NCBI GenBank assembly: GCA_039619475.1
Contig: CM077115.1
Coordinates: 420,988,557-421,052,556, forward strand
Origin: Icerya purchasi
Taxonomy: Eukaryota > Arthropoda > Insecta > Hemiptera > Monophlebidae
Direction of reading: 5' to 3'
Length of the DNA stretch: 64,000 nt
Below are positions 13,601 through 25,600 of the stretch, one piece after another. The position numbers and the translations under genes were made by a program. Numbering within the stretch: the first letter of the stretch is position 1; the number at the start of each line of letters is the position of its first letter. The notes under the pieces are model-generated. The model was not told where the DNA came from, ran no database searches, and saw only the letters and a program-made list of their open reading frames with translations.

Positions 13601-16600
13601 AAAAAACCACCATCACGAGAATAGTGCGAATGTAATCGTAAAAACGAATGAACAATCGGTAGTACTTGACGCGCAAAAAACTGAAAACAAAACTGAAACG
13701 GATAATACTGCGTCCTTAGAAAGTAAAATATTATCAAATTTAGAAAAAATTGCGAGGGCCTACGAATCTGGCACTTACTTTCAACTTAAAGACCGTCAGA
13801 ATGTTATCAACGATAACAGCAACGGTGAAAATGAGTTGACTAATCATTTGATCGATGGCAGCGTTCATGGGGTAAAAGCTTCGCCGTCGAAAAAAGAAAC
13901 TACAGAAACGGATAGTGAAGGTTTCAATGAAAGCAGATTAAAGTTAAATAAGATGATCGGTTATCAAAGTATGCTTAGTGGTATGGAATGCAATCAAGAT
14001 AGTACCGTTAAAACTGCACCAACCAGTCAGCGAGATAAACATTATGAAGTTGTGAAGAGTGTGATTGACAAGTTTTTTAAAGAAAAGACAACTACTCATT
14101 TGTCGGACGAAAATCAGCCGTTGGTGGAAAATCAAAATTGTTCAGTTGCATCTTCAGCGGTTGTCGGCAATTGGGTACCTCCCGACTGTATTCCCCAACA
14201 ACAACAACAACCGGTATCAGTCGTTGTGGCATACCAGCAACCGCCTTATTCAGAACAGTTTCCATATATAAATACGATGCCACCCGCCATGATGTCTAGT
14301 CCACTTTATCCACCGCAGCATCATCAGGCGATAAATTTCTCAGAAACTGCACCGACTATAGCATTTGCATCGGCACCTCCGATAGTTGCGCCAACCATCG
14401 GTAATTACGATGCGTGTTCTAGTCAGCCAGTTATGTCGGAAATTAATAATCAGCAAATTGGTAATATCTTCAAAGAAATGGAAAATAATGGAACGCATGT
14501 GGACATGGACGCCGTAAAAGCTGCGCTGCAAAGTATATCGCCTTTAACGTCTGCAGCGCCAACAACCTCTCCCGGTTTTGCAGCTAGAGATCCGCGTCTC
14601 GCGCCGGAAAATCGTAATTTAAAGAACAATCTAATCAAGAACAACTTAACCGCTACTGCCGGTAATAAAGAGAACCGCGTCAATAATAATTACTCCGTTC
14701 TGAAAAATGGTACGTTGCTCGATTTGAAAAATAACGAATTCGCGAAAAATTCCATCCACATGGATACCATAGTAAATACGCGACAACCCCGGGATCCGAG
14801 ATTGCGACCTAAAGCGGCCACGATCTCGGGGAAGCAATATAATTACGGTGTTGAACCTGGTGCCGCTGCATCTACTTATTGCAAGAATGCCGTTAACAGC
14901 CCACCTTGTCCTCCGACTGCTATAATGACACCGTTTCCGTATAGTTTAGACGTGAAAGACGTAGTCGGTGACACACGACTGGAAATGATAGCCGTTCCTC
15001 CATTTGCCGGTAACGAGAGCGGTAACTGTAACGATAATGATAGGAATTCGGAAGTCAATTTCGGAGTTTTCAATTCGACGGATGTTGTAAATGATCCGCA
15101 ATTATTATTTAAACCGGATGACAATCTGCAGTCAATATGTAAACCGAATATTGATCCGCGATTAACATCAAACCCGAATAGCGATCCACGTCCAATAACA
15201 AAACCAATCGGCGATCCACGACCGATAGCAAAACCAATCGGTGATCCACGGCTAATATCGAAACCAATCAGCGATCCGCGGCCAATGTCAAAAGCGAGCA
15301 GTGATTTACCGTTGCTGTCAAAACCGAACAGTATTAGTTCGCCGGCGAGCGACCGTAATCACTACCAATGTCAGTCTGTTAGTCAAACTGCCGGAGAATA
15401 CGGTACCGATTATTACCAGGACGTTAGCCAGTCTCCGGATGGTAATTACCAGAGGCAACACTACCCGCAGTCACGCGTCATCGGCGGAACCAGTCGGCCG
15501 CAGTCACCGGAAAAAAGTTACCCACTTCAATATGAAAATGACGGTGAACAACAAAGGCAGTATTCGCAGCCGTGCAGCATCGAAAATGGTCAATCGGTTT
15601 CGTTCGATAATAGTTACTCGCACGAATGTACGACTAACGATGAAGCAGCAAGGTATTCGCGATCCGATAGTTCAGTTAGAAGCAGCAGTCGACCTCCGTC
15701 GCTAGATAAAAACTGCCACTCTAACCAGTACGAGAACGATGGAAACAACAGGAATTTCTCACGTTCTCGCAGCATCGGCAGAAATAGTCGACCTCCGTCG
15801 CTAGATAAAAACTGCCACTCTAACCAGTACGAGAACGATGGAAACAACAGGAATTTCTCACGTTCTCGCAGCATCGGCAGAAACAGTCGACCTCCTTCAC
15901 CGAATAATAGGAGTCATCCTAACCGATTCGATCGCGACACCGAAAGAGAAAACTATTCGCGTTCTCGTAGCATCGGCAGAAATAGTCGACCCCCTTCACC
16001 GAATAGCGGGAGTCATCCTAACCGATTCGATCGCGACGCTGAAATAGAAAATTATTCGCGTTCTCGCAGCATCGGCAGAAACAGTCAACCTCCGTCACCG
16101 AATAATAGGAGTCATCCTAACCGATTCGATCGCGACACCGAAAGAGAAAACTATTCGCGTTCTCGTAGCATCGGCAGAAATAGTCGACCCCCTTCACCGA
16201 ATAGCGGGAGTCATCCTAACCGATTCGATCGCGACGCCGAAAGAGAGAATTATTCGCGTTCTCGAAGTACCGGCAGAAACAGTCGACCTCCTTCGCCGCA
16301 TAATAATTATTCGTATCGGTATGAAAACGACGATAATAGAAGAAATTATTTACGATCTCGCAGTCACGGCAGAAGTAGTCGGCCACCCTCGCCGAATAGA
16401 AATTATCCTGGCGGTCAATATGAGAACGAGAACGGACGCAGGAATTACTCGCGATCTCGCAGTATCGGCAGGAATAGTCGACCAGCGTCGCCGAATAATA
16501 ATAGCTATTCGCGCAACTTTGAAAATGGCAATTACAAGCAGTCTCGATCACGCAGTGTCGGAAGGACTAATGCAGGAAACGGAGAAAGCGGCAAGATATT

Positions 16601-19580
16601 ACCGTTAATGAAAGTGAATCCGTTCAAAACGTGCGAAATCAGCAAGCAGAAGGTAAAGTTGCCTACGGCAAAGAGTCCGCCGCCCTGGATAAAGAACAAG
16701 AAACCGGTACTACAGGATGGCAACCGGAAAGCCGAATCTAAAAGTAGCGAGTCATCTGCAGCCAATAGCCAGTCGAATTCCACTGTCAATGTTGCCGGTA
16801 ACAACGGCAATAAAAAGTGCGCCGGTTCGAAAATAGAGGACGCGCTCTTAAAAGAATGCGAAAAAAGTGACAATAATTTCAAAGCGTTAAAGACGAAATT
16901 TAAAATACCGAAAATCAATAATAAAGAAGAAGCTGCAAAGCTGACCAAAAAAGGCGACAGTAATAAGAAAACTGAAAAAGACAAATGCGAATCGACTAGC
17001 GGTAGCAGTAAAAAGGAGAAATCCGGTAATAATGATAAACGTGCTGTCAAATCGTCGGAATCGAATAGGACTAGAAATGAAGTAGCCGATAGTGATAATA
17101 AAAAGGTCGGAGGAAAAGGAAAGTCGGATGCAAATGCAACTAGTAAAAGTTGCGATAAAAAGTCTGAAAAAATGAAATCCGAATCGAATACTAATCAGAA
17201 TGAACCATCACCGAGTAATAGTGGCGACGATAAAAAAGCCGAAGCGGACGAATCCGAAACGAACAGCGATAATAGTAGTTTGATTGGTATCGATAACGAT
17301 TCGAAAGTTGGAAAAGATAAATCCGAATCGGCGAGTAACAGAAATGGAACAAATAACAGAAAAATCGAACAGGATGAATGTAAAAGCGTGTCGGCCGCCC
17401 GTAAAAATCAAACGAACGATAAAAAAATCGAAAATGACGAATCGAAAACGAAAACGGTTAATAATAAAAATGAATCAAATGTTAGCGGTAAAATCAGTGA
17501 AAAAAGTAACGGCAGTGACGATGATGCATTAAGTAAAATAACGGCGTCATCATCGTCCGGTAATCGTGGAAAGGGTAACGTTGCAACGAAGAAAAAGAAA
17601 AAAGCTAACGTAAGTTCCGAATCTGAATCGGATACGGAAAAGAGTCGAACGCTTAGCACGAAGTCGACTAAATTATCGAGCGGATTTAGATTGGTAATTC
17701 CACGAATTCGAATCGATCCGGAAGATGTGATTACGACTGCTAAAACGCAGCAGAATAAAGATGAGTCGAATCAACAGCAGCAGCAACGTTCAAAATCGAT
17801 ATCATCGGCCGATTTTGGTAAAACAGCTACCGATAATATTATCGCGTCTGCGGAAAATCAAATAAATTCCGATTATTCGAATAATAGTAGTAAAAATAAC
17901 GGTAATAATCGAAACAATGACAATGAAACAAACGTTTTATCAAACGAAAAGATAAAAAGAAACGAAACCGGTGCGGTAATTTCTTCGGAAATTGATCGTA
18001 TCGATAATTTGAGTAAAGTCGGGAAACAGAATAAGGAAATAAAGTCGTCCGAAGAAACGGTTAATGTAATCGAAAAGACAACCGCTAAACGAACGGTCGA
18101 TAAAATGAAACAAGCCGACTTAGATATTAACAAAATACGGGAAAATGAAAACGCCGAAATAAGTTCCGAAAGTTCCAACGATACCGATACGATTTCAAAA
18201 CAAAAGCTTACTACTACACGAGATTCTACAACTGACGAATTAAAAACACCGGGAAATAGTAGTAAGAAGGATAATAACGATACGAGTTTAAATGCGAAAT
18301 GTGAACAAAAATTGTTGAAAGAAAAAACGGGCAAATCAAAGAAAAAGCTTAACAACGAAACGAATGCTGAATTAGAACAAGTGGCGGTAGATGAAGGCGC
18401 GACTTTAAATAAAATTAGTGAACACGATAATGTTAACGCTTCGGTTATGGAAAAAGCAAGCGGCGATTATCGAGCAAATGATACGTTAGAAGAGCAAGTT
18501 GGATCGAGTGAAAAATTGGAAAATAGCGAAATCCGCGAACGTACTACCGTCACCGTCGATGAGGACGCGTTTTTACTGAAGCAAAAGGATAAACCGAAAT
18601 CTCCGGAGGAAATAGCTGAGAAAATAAAGAAGTTAAAAAGCATGGGTTTGTCGGACGATGTAATTTCGGTTATTTTAGAAACTTTTCTTCCAGACAAGGA
18701 AGCCACCGTCGAGCTGACCCCGGTGATGCCGTTTGATAATTCGTCGAATGGTTGTAACACTGATCAGAATGTGATAACTTCCGCAGCAGAAAATGAAACA
18801 TCACAGCCCGAGTTATCGCCATCGATTAGTAGTGTAACAGAGTCGTCGAGTAGGGCACAACAGACTAAAAAGCCGGTTACTGCGAAGAAACGAAAGAAAT
18901 CGCTTTACACTTGCAGAAAACGAAAACCGAAGAAGTCGAAATTAACGACCGATTCGACGCAGTTGATGGAGACACCGGACGAACCGTTACCGTTACTGGA
19001 AAAAACCAAATCGATAGCAGCCGGTTCGTCATCTGTTAAACGTAGCAATAATTCTTCCAGAGGAAATCGGCAGTCCGAACTGGATAGGTTGCATCAGGAT
19101 ATTAACGAAATGAGCTCTTCGGTAAAAAATGACATCTTCACGATAAATTCGGTACGCAGATGCCGTTTGAAAAACACCGCTGATTATACAGGTATCAATG
19201 TTGCAAATTGGTACGGCAGTAATCGGAGACGAAGAGGATCGTCAGAAAATAGCAGTAGTAACACTGATAGTGATAGCGACAGCAGCGGTACTGAGGATAA
19301 ATCGAAAAAAATAAACAGCGATAGCGACGATGGTGCAAAGACAAGATTGCCATTAAATAGCGATGATGGTGATAACGATATTAACAGTAACACGAACGAT
19401 AATGGTGAATGTTCGTTGCATTTGGAAACAGAAACATCTATCAGAGTCGAAGATGCATATCATAATAACGGCGATACTACTAAGAATACTACCGCTGTTT
19501 GTAACAGTAAAAAGAATTCATCAAAAAATCTACGTAAATTGTCAACTAGTAGTTCTTCTGACAGAAGTAATACAAATGAC

Positions 19581-19623
<43 letters not shown>

Positions 19624-22600
19624 GTAATAATAATAGTAATAATAATAATAATAATAATAGTAATAGTAATAGTAATATAACGCAAACTGGGAATACAACA
19701 GAAAGCGAAAATAAATCGGAAGAAGTAATTTACATGAAGCCGTGTCCTAAACGATTTAAATTAAAATACTCGCAAAAGCACAGCAAGCAAGAAGCAGTTC
19801 GGTCTTCGGCACAATGTGACGCTGTCACTGAACGACGAGTTCCGAAAATCGTTTTGAAAAAATCAGTAAACGACACTGTAAACGATGATGCGTTTTATGA
19901 AATATCGAAAAGCAACGACAACAGCAGTAACGAAAAGGAACCACCTTTTCATCGTCATCAGAATAAGCAAACAGAAGAAATTAGAGGCCGTAGTTTAAAA
20001 CGTAAAAATAGTAGTACATCGTCAAGCGGTGACGCTACTAAAGTAAAAATTCTCGAAGACTCTGTTACCGTCAAAAGTGCTGGTAGTATTTCGAACAAAA
20101 TCGGCACTCCGAATCAGTCGTCCAATTCGAGTGAAGAAATTGATGTTGTCCAGTCATCATCGTTTAGCGATGAAAAAAAAAAGAAAATTATTGAATTAAA
20201 ACTGGAAGCGGAATCATATCGTGACGAATACTTACGCCGGAAACTTCGTGAAGCTGAAGTTGCGCAGAATCAGATTACTATCAACGAGAACAGGGAAAAA
20301 ACGAATTCTGCTAAAAGCGGCAGTGATGAAAGAGCCGGTGATGGTAACAACAACGGGGAAGGTATCAGCGACGCCGCTCTTGAGGATAATGCAGATGAAG
20401 TTAACGTAAACAGCGAACGTACTGTCGCAGATGCTATTAAAAATAACGATAGCTGTATTGACACCACCGGTGAATCGATTATGGATGAACCCGTGTCATA
20501 TTTAGATGATTATAATGCTCTGCAGCATCCCAGCTTCAGTGAAATGGACTTCGGAATACTTCGCATAGCCACCATTCCGGAATCGAAACTGAAATTTCAA
20601 TGCGCCGTTAACTGTTGCAGTTTTGGTACCACCGCCGTTTCAAAAATATTGGAACATTTCACAGAGTTACATCAGAATTTAAATTGGTGCGGCATTTGCC
20701 CTGTTTGTGTCATGAGAACTGATGGCAGCGCCACTTTTAACGTAGAAAACACATTGCATTTGTTAGATCATATCGTATCAACTCATTTAACTAAAAGGAA
20801 CATCAGTGATGAAGTAACCATAAAAAAAGAAGGTATAGCAGGCGATTTTTATTTGATCGTTATTTATTTAATTGTTCTAATGTAAATTATTAATCAAATA
20901 TACGAGGGTTGATCAATAAGTACCCGTGTTTGATAACAGATGACGCTGGTGAGTGAAATTGGCATTATCACCGTGTACTGTAGTCTATTAAACGACATCA
21001 TGCTGAATTTCAGAATAATTCACAGGTTAGTTTTCTTTTGACAGCCAGTTGTATTGCACATGTTTTGTATTTTTCGATAAAATGGAAAAAGAACAATATC
21101 GATCCGTAATTCGTTTTTTGTTTTTGAATGGAAAAACATGCGAAGAAATAAAAGTGAAATTGGATTCCGTCTATGGCGACTCTTCACCATTTATGACAAC
21201 CGCGAGATATTGGTTTAACGAGTTTAAGCGTGGTCGTACAATTGTTTTTGAAGAAGAACGCCAGGAAGCCTGTCAGACGTGACTACCGAGGTAACCGTTG
21301 AAAAGGTCTATGACATGATTCTCGCTGATCGTCGAACGAAAGTGCGCGAACTAGCTGAGGCCGTAGATGTCTCGTACAGAACGGCAAACAAGATTTTAAC
21401 TGATAAGATAGGTGTGAGAAAAGTGCCGGCCCGATGGGATTGCTCACGATGGACAACAAGTGGATATGACTAATAATTTCGAAGCAGTGTTTGGACCGCT
21501 TTAAACGAAATCGACGGGATTTTTTACGTCGAGTCATCACTGTTGATGAAACCTGGATACATTATTACATGCCAGAGACTAAGAGACAGTCAAAACAATG
21601 GATTTTTCCGGGCGAATCTGCTCCGAAGAAGGTAAAGACAGTTCCATTAGCTGGAAAGGTTGTGGCTACGATTTTTTGGGATTCCAAATGAATAATCCTC
21701 ATAGACTTTCTGCAGAAAGGAAAAATAATCACAGGGCAGTACTACAGTGAGTTATTGGGCAGATTTGATAAGAAATTGAAGGAGACATAGCCCCGTTTGG
21801 CGAAGAAAAAAGTGCTTTTTCATTACGATAATGCACACCAGCACATTTATTTTCAATTCTCGCGGCTAAATTGTACGAGCTGCGCTACGAATTGCTTCCG
21901 CACCCACCTTACTCACTCGACCTGACACCTTGCGACTTTTATCTGTTCCCTAACTTGAAAACATGGCTCGGAGGAAAAAAATTCAGTTCAAATGAAGAGG
22001 TTATCGCCGAGACTGAAGCGTGTATTTTGGTGAGTTTGAAAAATCGTATAACGTTTTCAGTATGTATTGATCAATCCTCGTATATTAGCTCTAAAAAAAG
22101 AAAATAGACTCCGTCATTGAAAAGTCTTCTGCAGTGCCACAAAAAATAGTAATTCAGTCTAGATGGTAACTATTGCATCATGCCGCGCGCATAATGAATT
22201 TCCCTACATAAATATATAATATACCGTCCGACTCTAAAAAAATTTTCGTTTACTTGTAAATATTTTTTTACTGTAAGTAAAAACGAATGAAACAGTTAAG
22301 TTTCATTTTTCTGTTTAAATTTTTCGTTAGAACTGAAGAAATAATTTAAAATTTTCGAATATACGAGTACGTTCGTAAGACGTAAAAATGTTTACTTAAT
22401 GTTCATAAAAAAATGGAAAAAAAGGAAATGTCGAAAAAATTAAAAAAAAAAAGAAACAAAAATGCCTGTAGATGACATTGTTTTATAAATTAATGGAAGC
22501 TAACCAGAGGTAGATCTGGACTTTTTATATCAAAAACAGACTCATTTTGAAACTACGATTTCCGAAGATTATGATGTTATATGGGCTTTTGCTTTTAATT

Positions 22601-25600
22601 TGTTTTTCGATAAAAATTATATTATTTCAGCGCATCGGATGTGTGCCTCGACTATTCGAAGCACTTTTGAAACCCGACATCGTCACTTTTAAGAAACCCT
22701 CTGTTGACTGACATCGGTGTGTCTCCTCATTGCACTCTTCATGTGAGGGGAGTGAAGTTATATAAAAAATGAAAAAATGTCACAATGGTTTTTTTTTTTT
22801 TTTAAATTAAGAATACAAAAAGAATGCGTTGTCAAATTGTCGAATCCATTTTTGGACTTCGCTAGCTCTAAATAAATATGCATCCTAGTTTAAATTTAAA
22901 GTATAAAAAATAGTAGTAACTCGAATTACATAATTTTTTCTTAAATGTAGGTGAATACATCCTGTTTGTTAAAATGGTATAATAAAATATACTTTAATAA
23001 CAAACAATATAGATCAATAAATTAGATAAATACCTATTTAGAAACGTTTTCGGGCATAACCCATCATCAGCTAACACTAACTTAAAGGAAACTTAAAACA
23101 TACTGAAGTGAATATAGGGAATACATGTGTATATATAGTAGATGTAAAGAGGAATAAACATGGCAGGTATAAAAATCTATAGGTTGAAAATGCTAATAAT
23201 TAATATAAAATATAAAATAAAACAAGAAGGCAAAAAGTTAAATTTTTATATTAAACAGTGGATTATTATTATTAGGTGTTTGGTCATTTAAAATATTATT
23301 TTTATATTTATTTATATAATAATTTTCTGCAATGTTCATATTATTACCTTTGTGATAAGTGGCCAGGATGGTTACAGTATTTTCTATTGAATTAGGTTTA
23401 TGTTTATTTTTAATTAGATGTTCTGCATAAGTTGATTTTTCTATTTCATTATTATTAAATGCTTTTATATGTTCTTTATATCTGCAATTGATTTTTCGCC
23501 CTGTTTGACCAATGTATGATTTCTCACAATCAGTACAATTTATTTTATATATACACCGTTATTTTCGTAAATATTATTATTTTTTAAATTTAAGGTGTTT
23601 ATTTTATATTTTAAATTATTTTTAGTTTTGAATGCTACATTTAAACCTTGTTTTTTGAATAAATTGGTTAATTTGTATATGTTATTGTTTATAAATGTGA
23701 ATGTTATCCATCCTTTATTGTTAGTAGAATTATTGACTCTTAATTTTTGTATATATTTTGATTTTGATTTTATTTTGTGAATTAGTTTATCTATTATTTG
23801 TTCGTCATAACCATTATTTCTTGCCAAAGTCTTTAATATATTAATTTCTATTTGTTTTTTATTTATATTCATGGGTGTAGTTAATAATCTATTTATTGCA
23901 GTCATGAAGTAAGCATATTTATGTTGGTTTGGGTGATTTGATGTTTTATGAATTATATTATCAGTGGTGGTTTGTTTTCTATAAATATTATATGTTAACT
24001 TATCCTTTGATTTTATTATTGTTATATCTAAGAAATTTATTTTGTTATTTTCTTCTTTTTCCATAGTATAATGAATATTTTTGTGAATTTTATTTAAATC
24101 ATTTAGAATGTCATTTTCAGTATTACTACTATTTTCATCAAAAATTAGTAGTGCATCATCTACATATCTAATATAAGATTTAATATTGTATTTTTGTATT
24201 ATATTTTCCATGTATATTTCTTCTAAATTTTGTCACCTTTGTCAGGTATTTTAAGTGAAATCTTTCTACAAAATTTAGAACTCTCGATAAAGCATCATGT
24301 GCAAATAATAAAACTTTTATTTTTTATTTTTAAATAAAACATTAAAATTTGTAAAAAACAATCGAGTTTTTTTTGAGGTTAAAAGAAATTGAAATCTGAA
24401 AAATCAGAAAAATTTAGTTCCAAAAAAAATCCCGTTATTCCAACTTAAACCGATTGTAGATAGCACCTTTGATGTCAAAGGAAATGTGAGAATTCTTTTC
24501 TTTTGATATTATAACACCAATATTTTCTGAACTCGTTCTTTTCCTTCCACTAATCATTGCTTATTTATCGACGGGTTTCAGGTTAAAAAGAACGAAATAA
24601 AACAGTTATAACATTAATTGCTACTTCTACCGTTGAAGATTCCAAAATTTGTGTTTTTTTCCAGTAAAATGATTTCGTCTTAATTAGTAGGGCATTTGTA
24701 AGGAACAAATTTCTTCTAAAAAATAATTTATATGCAACTTTAAACTGTCGCCGAATCTTTGAAATATATACATATATCGCAGTATGTCGTCACATGATTA
24801 AAATCGGCGTATCAGAATTTAGTAAACAAGGAATATGTATTTTGACGAGAATTATAGAAATCGATTTTGGAGATCAGGTTCAAATGTGCGTTCATATTAT
24901 CGTAGCATACTCAAACAATTCATTTAAATCGTAAAAATTAAATAATGCATCGGATTAAGCAGTACAGGAATTTAATAGTTCATATGATTATATTTATTCA
25001 TTATCTTTTTAGATAATAAAAAAGTTTTTTCAGATCAACAATTTTTATTAATTCGCGTTGATTGTTGTCGCAATGGATTTTTTTTTTTTTTTTTTTAATT
25101 TAATTATGTATTATTGGTTTGTTAATTTTTTTGTACTTATAATATGCGCATTCATTTGTTAAGAAACTTTGTAACTGTAAAAATTAGAAATTCTTCTTTA
25201 AATGTCAAAAATTTGCAAGATACGGCACTTTTTTAAAATTCAATTTAATTTATTGATTTTCAAAATTTCACTGTTCATTTACATGTCTAAACTATTGACA
25301 AAAGTACTAAAATCACGAATTTCGATCTCTAAATTTTACGATATTTTTGTATTTACAATCTCCGAAAAGGTACTCGAGGGGCGAAGTTCCTGATTATTTT
25401 ATAAAATATAGAAAATATAAAAAAATAACAAAATAGCAAAAACAGTATAAATAAAAAGCGAGGTAAAAACTTCTATTTTATTTGAGTTAAACTTGAAGCG
25501 AAATAAATTAATAAATATTACAAAACTTAATAGAATAAATGGGTGTGATATATAATAATTATTTAGCTTGGCAACGTTTTCGGGTTGTATTCGATCGTCC

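Larger units (their letters stand above)
22985..24235 (-). mobile_element. Penelope-like element, 5'-truncated (copy 2)
   Basis: The minus strand carries the C-terminal part of the reverse transcriptase, the GIY-YIG endonuclease, an A/T-rich tail and a hammerhead-bearing terminus. Homology to the element stops at about 24232, just upstream of the YMENI segment that precedes YVDD, so the 5' half is missing. 5' truncation is common for Penelope-like elements. It lies in host intron 4, antisense. Confidence 0.85.

Noticed and set aside
16532..18760. Long minus-strand frames under the giant exon
   Set aside because: They are shadows of biased codon use in exon 4 (Ser/Leu/Phe-rich mirror of Lys/Asn/Asp/Ser codons).
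19363..19680. Plus-strand frame ending in poly-Ile
   Set aside because: Off-frame reading of the AAT tract that encodes poly-Asn in the real frame.
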